Positions 53,078-61,331 of a stretch of DNA of 64,000 nucleotides are shown piece after piece. The stretch's first letter is position 1; each line of letters opens with the position of its first letter. This DNA comes from Azospirillum rugosum (GTDB lineage Bacteria; Pseudomonadota; Alphaproteobacteria; Azospirillales; Azospirillaceae): assembly GCF_017876155.1 (NCBI RefSeq), contig NZ_JAGINP010000017.1, forward strand, positions 124,001 to 188,000, in the 5' to 3' direction. The position numbers were made by a program, and so were the translations under genes. Under the pieces are notes generated by a model. That model did not search any database. It was not told the DNA's origin and saw only the letters and a list, made by a program, of their open reading frames with translations.

Positions 53078-54358
53078 ATGCCGAAGCGCTCCTATCTCCG
53101 CTCGTGGTATGCCGATACCGCGAATCCGCACCAACGCCATCCGGCGCTGGAGGGCGAGCTTTCCTGTGACGTCTGCGTGGTTGGCGGCGGCTACACCGGG
53201 CTGATGACCGCGCTGGAGCTGGCCGAGCAGGGGTTCGACGTGATCCTGCTGGAGGCCCACCGCGTGGGCTGGGGCGCGTCGGGTCGCAACGGTGGGCAGA
53301 TCATCACCGGCTACAACAAGTCGATGGCGACCATCGAGCGCTGGGTCGGCCGGGAGGACGCCCAACGCCTGTGGGACCTCGGCGAGGACGCCAAGACCCT
53401 GCTCGCCGACAGGGTCGAGCGGCACGGGATCAATTGCGACCTCACCTGGGGATTCGCCTACGCCGCGGTCAAGCCGCGCCACATGGCCGACGTCGCCGCC
53501 CTGGAAGCGGAAATGCAGGGGCGCTACGGCTACGACAAGGTGCGGGTGCTGGACCGCGGCACCGTGGGCGAGGTCGTGCGGTCGGATGCCTACATCGGCG
53601 GCCTGCTCGACCTGGGCAGCGGCCACCTGCACCCGCTGAACTACGCGTTGGGCCTGGGCGACGCCGCCGTCCAGGCGGGCGTCCGCATCTTCGAGGAGTC
53701 GCGCGTCACCCGAATCGAGACCGGGGCGGAGCCGCGGGCGGCCACCGACAAGGGCACCGTGAAGGCACGCTTCCTGGTGCTCGCCGGCAACGCCTACCTC
53801 GGCACGCTGGCGCCGCCGCTGGCGTCGATGATCATGCCCGTCGCCACCTACCTGATCGGGACGGAACCGTTGGGGGAGGAGACGGTCGCGTCCCTTCTGC
53901 CGACCAACGCGGCGATCAGCGACATGAACTTCGTCCTGAACTATTTCCGCCGCTCCGCCGACCACCGGCTGCTGTTCGGCGGCGGGGTCAGCTACTCCGG
54001 CATGGACCCGCCCGGCCTGCGCCTGACCATGCGGTCGAAGATGCTGGCGGTGTTCCCGCAGCTGCGCGACGCGGCGGTGGACTATTTCTGGGGCGGGCAC
54101 GTGGCCATCACGGTGAACCGCATGCCGCAGGTCGGCCGGCTGTCGCCAACGACCTACTTCGCGCACGGCTATTCCGGGCACGGCGTGGCTCTGGCCGGCA
54201 TGGCCGGCCGGGTGATGGCCGAAGCCATCCGGGGGCAGGCCGGGCGGTTCGACGTCTTCGCCCGCATACCGCACATGCCCTTTCCCGGCGGGCGGCGGTT
54301 TCGGACACCGGCGCTCGTCCTCGCGATGCTCTGGTTCCGGCTGCGGGATCTGCTGTAG
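53078..54358 (+). CDS. puuB: Gamma-glutamylputrescine oxidase (FAD-dependent)
   Basis: 426 aa. DAO-type flavoprotein: the FAD-binding VCVVGGGYTGLMTALELAEQG (near 32), GWGASGRNGGQII (the PuuB/OrdL signature), LVLAGNAYLG, and a C-terminal AHGYSGHGVALAGMAGRVMAEA. It oxidises gamma-glutamylputrescine to the aldehyde with release of ammonia and peroxide. Divergent from puuA across a 185-base gap that should hold both promoters. The next enzymes, PuuC dehydrogenase and PuuD hydrolase, are not in the window. Confidence 0.88.
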   Translation: MPKRSYLRSWYADTANPHQRHPALEGELSCDVCVVGGGYTGLMTALELAEQGFDVILLEAHRVGWGASGRNGGQIITGYNKSMATIERWVGREDAQRLWDLGEDAKTLLADRVERHGINCDLTWGFAYAAVKPRHMADVAALEAEMQGRYGYDKVRVLDRGTVGEVVRSDAYIGGLLDLGSGHLHPLNYALGLGDAAVQAGVRIFEESRVTRIETGAEPRAATDKGTVKARFLVLAGNAYLGTLAPPLASMIMPVATYLIGTEPLGEETVASLLPTNAAISDMNFVLNYFRRSADHRLLFGGGVSYSGMDPPGLRLTMRSKMLAVFPQLRDAAVDYFWGGHVAITVNRMPQVGRLSPTTYFAHGYSGHGVALAGMAGRVMAEAIRGQAGRFDVFARIPHMPFPGGRRFRTPALVLAMLWFRLRDLL

Positions 54359-54394
54359 TCTGGCGTCTCAACAATCCCGGCGGCCTCACCGAGC

Positions 54395-55429
54395 ATGACC
54401 GACGCATCCGAAAACGCCTCCGGCCTTGACTCGGCACCCGCCCCCGCCGACGGAGCGGCGCCAGCGCCCTCCCCAGTTCCTGCCCCGGCGGCCCCTCCGC
54501 CGATGCGGGACACGCATTTCGACTTCCAGCACAAGGTCTTCAGCATCTCCGGCGCCTACTTCTTCATCGATCCGGGAACCAAGCAGCCGGCGCTGCAGAT
54601 CACGCTGGGCGACCTGAAGGCCGCGCTCTCCTTCACCACCCTGATGGAATCCTTCGACATCGCCGAGGGTAGCCCCGATTCCAAGCTGCTGGGGCTGGTC
54701 GCGAAAGGCCTGAACTTCGTGAAGCAGATCCGCCCGGGCGAGCAGATCCCGGGCGAACTGCTGGACGGCCGGGCCTCCTGGTCGGTGGACGACAAGCACC
54801 GGCTAATCGCCAAGGGCCGCCTGACGGTGCAGCTCGTCTCCTGGATCACCGGCAGCGAGATGATCGTCGTCGACGCGGACGAGCTGGAGCAGGTCGTCGA
54901 GGATCCCCAGACCAAGACCCGTGTGAAGACCGCCTTCCGGGAGATCGCGGAAAAGCTGGGGCTGAAGGACAATTACGAGCAGTATCTGGCCGACCGCATC
55001 GACGATCTGGCTCAGGAGCTGTCCTACATCGAGGCGCTGCGCGACCGCTTCCACCACATCCGCGGAATCGGCGACAACTTGGCGAAGCTGACGCAAATCT
55101 ACCGGACCGACCGCACCTTCTGCAGCGAGATCGCCCGCATGCAGGGGCTTTTGCGCAAGCCCGTGAGGGAATACGACGCCATCTTCGAGCAGGCCGACGC
55201 GCAGACCGGCGAGATCTTCGGCGCGCTGAGGGCGTTCGAGACCACCGTCCGCTTCATCCGCAAGATCCGCGACGACCTGCGGTCCCGCCTGCTGGAGTGG
55301 GAGGAACTGCTCCAGGCGTGGGAGAGCACGCCGGTCGAACGCTCCATGGCCATCGAGCAGCTTCAGAAGCAGACCTACCGGTTCCTCGCCAACCGCTACA
55401 TCGAAACCAAGGTGTGGGAGCGCAAGTAG
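54395..55429 (+). CDS. Conserved helical protein, unknown
   Basis: 344 aa. The first 35 residues are Pro/Ala-rich and likely disordered. A middle part (DTHFDFQHKVFSISGAYFFIDPG...LQITLGDLKAALSFTTLMESF) looks globular, and residues about 160-340 are helical (YLADRIDDLAQELSYIEALRDRFHHIRG; AFETTVRFIRKIRDDLRSRLLEWEELLQAW). No signal peptide, membrane helix or catalytic motif was recognised. It lies 36 bases after puuB but nothing links it to polyamines. Confidence 0.7.
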   Translation: MTDASENASGLDSAPAPADGAAPAPSPVPAPAAPPPMRDTHFDFQHKVFSISGAYFFIDPGTKQPALQITLGDLKAALSFTTLMESFDIAEGSPDSKLLGLVAKGLNFVKQIRPGEQIPGELLDGRASWSVDDKHRLIAKGRLTVQLVSWITGSEMIVVDADELEQVVEDPQTKTRVKTAFREIAEKLGLKDNYEQYLADRIDDLAQELSYIEALRDRFHHIRGIGDNLAKLTQIYRTDRTFCSEIARMQGLLRKPVREYDAIFEQADAQTGEIFGALRAFETTVRFIRKIRDDLRSRLLEWEELLQAWESTPVERSMAIEQLQKQTYRFLANRYIETKVWERK

Positions 55430-55449
55430 CGCGCCCCGTCACCTCGCCG

Positions 55450-56874
55450 TCACGCCCCCGGTTCGCGCAGCAGCGCGCCCTGGCGCAGCAGTTCCCGCTG
55501 CACGGCACCGACCGGGATATCGCGCGGGCGCTCGCCGCTGCGCGACGCCATGGCGGCGCAGACCCCGGCGGCCTGCCCCGTCGCCATGCAGGTCGGCGTC
55601 ACGCGGTAGGAGGAATGCGCCTCGTGGCTGCCGGAAATGCAGCGGCCGGCGACCAGCAGGCCGTCAACCCCCTTGGGCAGCAGGGAGCGCATCGGCACCT
55701 CGTACCACTCGCCGGACGGAACGCGCTTCAGCACCGTGCCGCGGCCGGTCGGGCTGTGGATGTCCACGGGGTAGGTGCCGCGGGCGATGGCGTCGTCGAA
55801 CTTCCGGGCGCCCAGGACGTCGTCGACGGTCATCGAATACTCGCCGACGATGCGCCGAGTCTCGCGGATCCCGATGGCCGTGCCGGTCTGGCAGCCGTAG
55901 GCGTTGGCGAAGCCCGGCACATATTTATGGAGGAAATTCGCGATCTGGGCGGCCTGCCGGTGGCTCTCCCACTCCGCGCAGGTGAGGTCGAAGACGTCGG
56001 TGCCGAGCACGCCTGTGACGCGCGTGCAGTTCGCCGCGATCTCCCCCGGACGAGTGGTCGCGAAGAACAGGATGTCCTCCCGCGGCAGGTCCAGGTCGCC
56101 GTTGGCCGTGGCCTTGGAGACGAGATCCCACAGGCCGTGGACGCCGCGCCACTGCGTCGGGTTCTGCTGGACGAAGTCGGAAAAGGCGTCGTGGTCGAAG
56201 CCGACCATGCGGAACATCAGGGTCATGGGCTGGGTCAGCCCGTCCTCCTCCCGCCCGACCTCGTAGTCGCAGCCGGCCAGCGCGGCGATGTCGCCGTCGC
56301 CGGTGCAATCCACGATGCAGTCGGCCTCGATGACCACCGGGCCGGACTTCGTCTCGAACACCACCGCGTTCGGCTTCCCCGCCTCCCCCAGCACCGTCGA
56401 GGCGAAGGCGTGCAGCAGCACCTTCACGCCCGCCTCGTCCAGGATCTCCTGGGCGGTGATCTTCAGCACCTCCGGATCGAAGGGAACGGTGAAGCCGGTG
56501 TCCGGCGAAGGCGGGATGGCGCCGCGGCTGGCGTAGAGCCGCCCGAGGATCACCGCCAGCGCCCCGCCCACGACGGGCTCGCCGGGCCCATGGTCCTGCG
56601 GCATCAGCTTTGTGTTGTCCACCACCGCGACCGAGCCGCGCTGCGTGTAGAAGCTCATCCAGGGCATCACCAGGGCCACCGTGGCGTTGCCGCCCAGGAA
56701 GCCGTAGCGCTCCACCAGGATCGTGTCGGCGCCGGACTGCGCCGCGCCGATGGCGGCGCCGATTCCGGCCGGACCGCCCCCGACGACCAGGACCTGGCAG
56801 CGCGCCACCTTGGTCGCGCGGCGGGGCGGAAGGGTGATGGATTCCGGCTTGGCCGGCCGTTTCAGGACTGGCAC
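55450..56874 (-). CDS. FAD-dependent oxidoreductase (FAD_oxidored family)
   Basis: 474 aa. The N-terminal dinucleotide fold VLVVGGGPAGIGAAIGAAQSG is followed by YGFLGGNATVALVMPWMSF, a Gly-rich flavin motif of this family, IVDCTGDGDIAALAGCDYEVG, and a C-terminal GLLVAGRCISGSHEAHSSYR...CMATGQAAGVCAAMA. Members oxidise various substrates; no specific reaction can be given. It ends 20 bases from the convergent unknown gene and is downstream of the pyruvyl-transferase-like gene on the same strand. Confidence 0.85.
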   Translation of the reverse strand: MPVLKRPAKPESITLPPRRATKVARCQVLVVGGGPAGIGAAIGAAQSGADTILVERYGFLGGNATVALVMPWMSFYTQRGSVAVVDNTKLMPQDHGPGEPVVGGALAVILGRLYASRGAIPPSPDTGFTVPFDPEVLKITAQEILDEAGVKVLLHAFASTVLGEAGKPNAVVFETKSGPVVIEADCIVDCTGDGDIAALAGCDYEVGREEDGLTQPMTLMFRMVGFDHDAFSDFVQQNPTQWRGVHGLWDLVSKATANGDLDLPREDILFFATTRPGEIAANCTRVTGVLGTDVFDLTCAEWESHRQAAQIANFLHKYVPGFANAYGCQTGTAIGIRETRRIVGEYSMTVDDVLGARKFDDAIARGTYPVDIHSPTGRGTVLKRVPSGEWYEVPMRSLLPKGVDGLLVAGRCISGSHEAHSSYRVTPTCMATGQAAGVCAAMASRSGERPRDIPVGAVQRELLRQGALLREPGA

Positions 56875-56907
56875 TCCACTCTCCTTTCGGACGTTCTCCC
56901 TTCCCGG

Positions 56908-58017
56908 CTATCCCGCACGGGATCGCACGATCTGGACCGCGAGCGGCGCGGTGCTGCGGGCGCGGTCCTGCAGGACCGGCAGACGGTCGCGGAGCAGCGA
57001 CGTCTGCTCCGCCCGGTGGTCCCACAGCCGGTCGAGGTCGGCCAGGAAGGTCCCCGCGGTGGTGTGGGCCACGGTCGCCCGCGGCTCCAGCCCCAGCGAG
57101 GTCAGGAAGTCGTAGACCTTCGACGCGTAGGGCAGCGCGATCAGCGGCGTGCCGGTGATCGCGGCGAAGATGAGGAAATGCAGCCGCATGCCGACGGCCA
57201 TCTGGAAATGCTCCATCAGGCCGATGATCTGTCGCGGCGTGTAGCGGTACTTCAGCAGGTGGGCGCGCTCCGGCAGGGTCATACGGCCGATAACGCGGTG
57301 CGCCTCGCGCACGTCGGCGCGCTCCATCGGCACCAGGACGACGTCGGCGCTGAACCGCTCGACGATGAAGTCGGCGGCCTCGGCCAGAAGCTGATGGTAG
57401 GCCGATTCCGACAACTCCGGCGCCGCAGCCCCCTGTTCGCGCACTGACAGGCCGACCAGCGGCCGGTCGCGCGGGATGCCGGCCTCCGCCAGCATGGCGT
57501 CGGTGAAGGGCTCCGGCGTCAGCAGCAGGGCCGGGTCGGCGGTGACGGTCACCGGAACATGGACGCCGATCTCCTCGATCAGGCGCTTGGCGCTCTGCTC
57601 GCGCACCGTGATGCCGGCCATGCGGTCCAGCCCCTCGCGGACGGCGTCGCGCTCGACCCGGTCCTTCAGCGGACCCACGCCGATGGCGTAGGTGTAGGTC
57701 GGGATGCCGAGACGCTGGGCGATGGTGACCTCCCGCAGGTAGGTCTGCGCCTCGCTGTCGTAGAGGATCCCGCCACCGCCGAGCAGCAGGAGATCGAGCC
57801 TTTCCACCTCCGGCGTGATCTCGTCGCGCATCGCCTCGCGCGGGTTCAGCACGCGGTCCACCGTGTGGTTGGCGCGGGTGTGCGCGGCGTTGCGGGTGAA
57901 GACCACCACCTCCACGCCCGGGACCGTCGCCCGCAGCTGCTCCACCGCGGATGTGAGGATTGCTTCGTCCCCGAGGTTGAGCCCCCCGTAAGACCCCGAA
58001 ATGCCGATGACCGTCAT
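56908..58017 (-). CDS. Polysaccharide pyruvyl transferase family protein
   Basis: 369 aa from ATG 58017 (GGGGGGCACC upstream). The CsaB/WcaK-like fold is evident in GISGSYGGLNLGDEAILTS at the N-terminus, LDLLLLGGGGILYD, YAIGVGPLKDRVERDAVREG, TVREQSAKRLIEEIGV, VTADPALLL, GLSVREQ and MAVGMRLHFLIFAAITGTPLIAL. Enzymes of this family add pyruvate ketals to surface polysaccharides. The acceptor is unknown and no glycosyltransferase genes adjoin. Confidence 0.85.
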   Translation of the reverse strand: MTVIGISGSYGGLNLGDEAILTSAVEQLRATVPGVEVVVFTRNAAHTRANHTVDRVLNPREAMRDEITPEVERLDLLLLGGGGILYDSEAQTYLREVTIAQRLGIPTYTYAIGVGPLKDRVERDAVREGLDRMAGITVREQSAKRLIEEIGVHVPVTVTADPALLLTPEPFTDAMLAEAGIPRDRPLVGLSVREQGAAAPELSESAYHQLLAEAADFIVERFSADVVLVPMERADVREAHRVIGRMTLPERAHLLKYRYTPRQIIGLMEHFQMAVGMRLHFLIFAAITGTPLIALPYASKVYDFLTSLGLEPRATVAHTTAGTFLADLDRLWDHRAEQTSLLRDRLPVLQDRARSTAPLAVQIVRSRAG

Positions 58018-58107
58018 GGTGCCCCCCGTTTGGCGAGCAACCCGACCGGCTGGCGAAGGTTCCCCGGGGCCGCTATGGTTTTGCTCACCGCAGTTGAAGG
58101 AGAGCCG

Positions 58108-58575
58108 ATGGCAAAGCTGGACTTGTTTCTCGACCTCGACGGGGTGCTGGCCGATTTCGACCGGGGCGTGAAGGCGGTCACCGGCAAGCGGCCGGAGGAA
58201 CTGCCGATGAAGGTCATGTGGCGCGAGCTGTCCCGCCATCCCGACTTCTTCGGCACGCTGGAGTTCATGCACGACGCGCAGGAGCTTTGGCGGTTCTGCG
58301 AGCCGTTCGAGCCGGTGATCCTCACCGGCCTGCCGCTCGGCTCCTGGGCGCCGGAGCAGAAACGCCGCTGGGTCGCCCACATGCTTGGCCCGCACGTCCG
58401 GGTCATCACCTGCATGGCCAAGGACAAGTTCAAGCATGGCGGTCCCGGCAAGGTGCTGGTCGACGACCGGGAGAAGGCGCGCGAGCCCTGGCTGGCCGCC
58501 GGCGGCCTGTTCGTCCTGCACAGCAGCGCCAAATCGTCCATCGCCGAGTTGAAGCGCCTCGGCTTCACCGGGTGA
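58108..58575 (+). CDS. HAD-family 5'-nucleotidase-like protein
   Basis: 155 aa from ATG 58108 (AAGGAGAG upstream). The HAD nucleophile motif is FLDLDGVLADFDRGV (DxDGVLADF), followed by motif II PVILTGLP, a Lys region FKHGG, and motif III VLVDDREKAREPW. This is the pattern of the short 5'(3')-deoxyribonucleotidase (NT5C) group. Action on a small phosphorylated nucleotide is likely; the substrate is unproven. Confidence 0.82.
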   Translation: MAKLDLFLDLDGVLADFDRGVKAVTGKRPEELPMKVMWRELSRHPDFFGTLEFMHDAQELWRFCEPFEPVILTGLPLGSWAPEQKRRWVAHMLGPHVRVITCMAKDKFKHGGPGKVLVDDREKAREPWLAAGGLFVLHSSAKSSIAELKRLGFTG

Positions 58576-58632
58576 GGAACCTTCCGGTGCGACGCCCATT
58601 GATCGGGCATCAACCGCACCGGGAGAAGCGCC

Positions 58633-58938
58633 ATGGATGATCGGAACCAGGACGACCTCGGGAAGGGCCGGGGCGAGGTCACCAGCGAACGGGACATGAG
58701 CGAGCGGGACCGCCAGCGCGCCGCCGACACCGGACGCGCCAACCCCGCCACCGGCGACGGCCGCGGCATCAACCCCAACGACGCCGGCCGTGGCCTGCCC
58801 ATGACCGAGCACCAGAGGGAACACCTGAAGGTCCTGTCGGACGAGGCGGCCGTGCCGCTGGAGGACAACCTCACCTACGACGAGGCCGAACGGAAGATCG
58901 AGGAACTCCAAGTCCGCGCCGGCCGCAAGCCCGGCTGA
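58633..58938 (+). CDS. DUF3072-containing small protein
   Basis: 101 aa. The first 55 residues are charged and glycine-rich (SERDMSERDRQRAADTGRAN), and the last 45 (LPMTEHQREHLKVLSDEAAVPLEDNLTYDEAERKIEELQ) match DUF3072, a short helical module that recurs in soil bacteria. Function unknown. A strong stem-loop follows, shared with terC. Confidence 0.8.
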   Translation: MDDRNQDDLGKGRGEVTSERDMSERDRQRAADTGRANPATGDGRGINPNDAGRGLPMTEHQREHLKVLSDEAAVPLEDNLTYDEAERKIEELQVRAGRKPG

Positions 58939-58960
58939 GCCCGGCCCATTCGGGAAAAGC

Positions 58961-58984
58961 GGAGGGGGCCCTTCGGCCCCCTCC
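58961..58984. terminator. Stem-loop between convergent DUF3072 and terC genes
   Basis: GGAGGGGGCC (58961-58970) pairs with GGCCCCCTCC (58975-58984) around CTTC, a stable tetraloop hairpin. T-tracts are poor, but the location 23 bases after one stop and 22 from the other supports a bidirectional role. Confidence 0.6.
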
Positions 58985-59005
58985 CCCACCCCAACGCCTT
59001 CGGCA

Positions 59006-59998
59006 TCACTCGGCCGGGGCGTGCCGCGCTTCGCTGCGGGTCTTCAGCAGCGAGACCACGACGCCGCCGACGATCAGGCCCAGCGTCACGCCGAGCGAGA
59101 TCAGCGGATCCGGCTTGCCGAAGAACTGCGTGTAGAAGATCTTGCCGCCGATGAACACCAGCACCAGGGCCAGCGCGTATTTCAGATAACGGAACCGGTG
59201 CACCATCGCCGCCAGCGCGAAATACAGGGCGCGCAGGCCGAGGATGGCGAAGATGTTGCTGGTGTAGACGATGTAGGGGTCGGTGGTGATCGCGAAGATC
59301 GCCGGCACGCTGTCGACCGCGAAGATCAGGTCGGCGAACTCGATCATCATCAGCGCCAGGAACAGCGGCGTGGCCGCAAGCAGCGGCGGGCCGCCGGCCG
59401 TCACCGGCTCCCGGACGAAGAAGTGGTGGCCGCGGAAGCCGTCGGTGATGCGCAGGTGGCGGCGCAGGAAGCGCAGCGCCGGATTCCCGGCGATGTCCGG
59501 CTCCTGGTCGACGGCGAACAGCATCTTCACGCCGGTGATCAGCAGGAACGCGCCGAAGACGTAGAGCACCCAATGGAACTCGCTGACCAGCGCCGCACCC
59601 GCGCCGATCATGAGGCCGCGCAGGACGATGACGCCCAGGATGCCCCAGAACAGCACGCGGTGCTGCAGGTCGCGCGGAACGGCGAAGTAGGTGAAGATCA
59701 GCGAGATGACGAAGACGTTGTCGAGCGACAGGCTCTTCTCGATGAAGAAGCCTGTGTAGTACTGGACGGCCGCCGTCTCGCCCATGGACCACCAGATCCA
59801 GCCGCCGAACAGCAGGGCGACGGTGATGTAGAAGGCCGACAGGCGGAGGCTTTCCTTGACGCCGATCTCGTGGTCGCGGCGGTTCAACACGCCGAGGTCG
59901 AAGGCGAGCAGGACAAGCACGATGCCCAGGAAGGAAAGCCAAAGCCAGACCGGCTTCCCCATCACATCGAAGAGGACAAATGTCAGGAGGGAATCCAT
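59006..59998 (-). CDS. terC: TerC/Alx-family membrane protein
   Basis: 330 aa with about nine transmembrane helices. Conserved acidic positions are in LLAFDLGVLNRR, EKSLSLDNVFVISLIF and IEFADLIFAVDSVPAIFAIT, as in E. coli Alx and TerC proteins, which are linked with manganese export and tellurite resistance. A short cytosolic loop (about 170-200) is present. The 364-base leader shared with the HU gene was inspected for a yybP-ykoY manganese riboswitch, which precedes alx in E. coli; its core motifs were not found. Confidence 0.93.
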   Translation of the reverse strand: MDSLLTFVLFDVMGKPVWLWLSFLGIVLVLLAFDLGVLNRRDHEIGVKESLRLSAFYITVALLFGGWIWWSMGETAAVQYYTGFFIEKSLSLDNVFVISLIFTYFAVPRDLQHRVLFWGILGVIVLRGLMIGAGAALVSEFHWVLYVFGAFLLITGVKMLFAVDQEPDIAGNPALRFLRRHLRITDGFRGHHFFVREPVTAGGPPLLAATPLFLALMMIEFADLIFAVDSVPAIFAITTDPYIVYTSNIFAILGLRALYFALAAMVHRFRYLKYALALVLVFIGGKIFYTQFFGKPDPLISLGVTLGLIVGGVVVSLLKTRSEARHAPAE

Positions 59999-60362
59999 GG
60001 AGAGGACCCGCTTGATTGCGCTGCGTCTGCAGTGGATTCAAGAGGTGTCCGACATCGCGGCTGACGCCTCAGCCGCCAGAGGGGCCCGGACCCGAACGCC
60101 TTCGAGGTGGTGCGCCGACGCGGCGCTTCAAGACCCCGACGAACGCGAGTCGTGCGGATTCCGGGGGCATCCGCGCCGCTTCGCGCAGGCCGGTGTATGG
60201 CGACCAGGGCGGCTTGATGCATCCAGGCCACAGTTCTTGCAAGAATTCAGCAGCATCAAAACACTTGCGGTTGCTTTTCCTGGCTTCGCTCTTGTGCCGA
60301 TGGTTTCCTTCTGCCAATAACACGGAAAATTCTCCAATCAAACGAGCCCAAGGAGTTGTCCA
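59999..60362. other. Divergent regulatory region terC / HU gene
   Basis: No gene seen. On the terC side a hairpin GGCTGA-CGCC-TCAGCC (60060-60075) sits about 60 bases before the start. The right end must contain the HU promoter; no clean -35/-10 pair could be assigned. Confidence 0.45.
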
Positions 60363-60638
60363 ATGAACCAGGCCGAGCTCATCGAGACCGTCGCCACCAG
60401 CGCGGGCATCAAGAAGACGGAAGCCGCCAAGGTCGTTCAGTCGGTGTTCGAAGGCATCTCTTCGGCTCTGGGCCGTGGTGAGGAAGTCCGCCTGGCGGGC
60501 TTCGGCATCTTCGAGGTCGCCGAGCGCGCCGCCCGCGAGGGCCGCAACCCGCGCACCGGCGACGTCGTGAAGATCGCCGCCTCCAAGGCGCCGAAGTTCA
60601 AGCCGGCCAAGCAGCTGCGCGACGCGGTCAACGACTGA
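60363..60638 (+). CDS. hup: HU-family DNA-binding protein
   Basis: 91 aa; AAGGAG just upstream of ATG 60363. Histone-like protein of the HU/IHF fold that bends and compacts DNA. AELIETVATSAGIKKTEAAKVV (helices 1-2), LAGFGIFEVAERAAREGRNPRTGD (beta arm with the RNPxTG tip that intercalates into DNA) and APKFKPAKQLRDAV are canonical. It stands alone, upstream of mucR. Confidence 0.96.
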   Translation: MNQAELIETVATSAGIKKTEAAKVVQSVFEGISSALGRGEEVRLAGFGIFEVAERAAREGRNPRTGDVVKIAASKAPKFKPAKQLRDAVND

Positions 60639-60711
60639 CCCAACCGGATCAAGCCCAACCGGATCACGTCAAATCGGACCTCGCCAAATCGGACCTCGAC
60701 GGAGCGCCGCA

Positions 60712-61122
60712 ATGTCCATGGAACCTTCGGAACTGCAGGAACTGACCGCCAAGGTCGTCGCTGCCTATGTCGGCAACAACACCGTGTCGGTCGGTGACCT
60801 GCCGTCGCTGATCAACAACGTCCAGACGGCTTTCCGCGGCCTGGGCGAAGAAAAGGCGGCGCCGGCCAAGGCCGCGCTCGAGCCCGCTGTGCCGATCAAG
60901 AAGTCGGTGACGCCCGACTACATCGTGTGTCTGGAGGATGGCAAGAAGCTGAAGATGCTGAAGCGCCATCTGAAGACCGTGTACGACATGTCCCCGGATG
61001 AATACCGCGTGAAGTGGAACCTTCCGGCGGAATATCCTATGGTCGCGCCGAACTACGCCAAGGCGCGGTCGGAGATGGCGACCAAGCTCGGGCTCGGCCG
61101 CAAGCGCGTGACCCAGGACTGA
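60712..61122 (+). CDS. mucR: MucR/Ros-family transcriptional regulator
   Basis: 136 aa. The N-terminal helix (LQELTAKVVAAYVGNNTV) mediates oligomerisation, and the C-terminal domain DYIVCLEDGKKLKMLKRHLK...YDMSPDEYRVKWNLP is the Ros/MucR DNA-binding fold. Compared with Ros, Cys73, Asp76 and His86 are kept, but the HH pair that gives the last zinc ligand reads Val90-Tyr91. It may therefore fold with weakened or no zinc, as known for some Mesorhizobium relatives. Such proteins repress exopolysaccharide, motility and cell-cycle genes at AT-rich sites. Confidence 0.93.
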   Translation: MSMEPSELQELTAKVVAAYVGNNTVSVGDLPSLINNVQTAFRGLGEEKAAPAKAALEPAVPIKKSVTPDYIVCLEDGKKLKMLKRHLKTVYDMSPDEYRVKWNLPAEYPMVAPNYAKARSEMATKLGLGRKRVTQD

Positions 61123-61150
61123 GGTCCCCCGCTTTTGCCGGTTGTCACTG

Positions 61151-61174
61151 CGGGCGCACCCGAGGGTGCGCCCG
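61151..61174 (+). terminator. Terminator of mucR
   Basis: CGGGCGCACC (61151-61160) pairs with GGTGCGCCCG (61165-61174), followed by a modest T-containing tail (TCGTCGTTTC). It begins 28 bases after the stop. Confidence 0.65.
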
Positions 61175-61319
61175 TCGTCGTTTCGGCCGTCGCAAAGCCT
61201 CATCTGCGACATTCTGCCTATGGTCGTATTGTGCAGCGCGGCATAGACTTTCCTCATACGCCTCTGGAGCGTTTCCTCCCAAACTCGGGCCGTTGGTTTT
61301 TCCAACGGCCCTTTTTATT
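61175..61319 (+). ncRNA. Candidate small RNA ending in an orphan terminator
   Basis: GGGCCGTTGG-TTTTT-CCAACGGCCC (61287-61311) followed by TTTTTATT is a strong intrinsic terminator on the plus strand. mucR already has its own terminator 113 bases earlier, and no open frame lies between. A short transcript that starts in 61175-61260 is therefore likely. The segment just before the stem reads TTTCCTCCC, an anti-Shine-Dalgarno-like stretch. The promoter is not assigned. The alternative is a second terminator for mucR. Confidence 0.45.
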
Positions 61320-61331
61320 GCGCGACACCCC

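Noticed and set aside
59999..60362. A yybP-ykoY manganese riboswitch before terC
   Set aside because: Known for E. coli alx, but the conserved core sequences were not found in the leader on the minus strand.
60641..60700. Short tandem repeats between the HU gene and mucR (CAACCGGATCA twice, CAAATCGGACCTCG twice)
   Set aside because: Only two copies each, in a 73-base gap, with no hairpin or known binding motif; probably local duplication.
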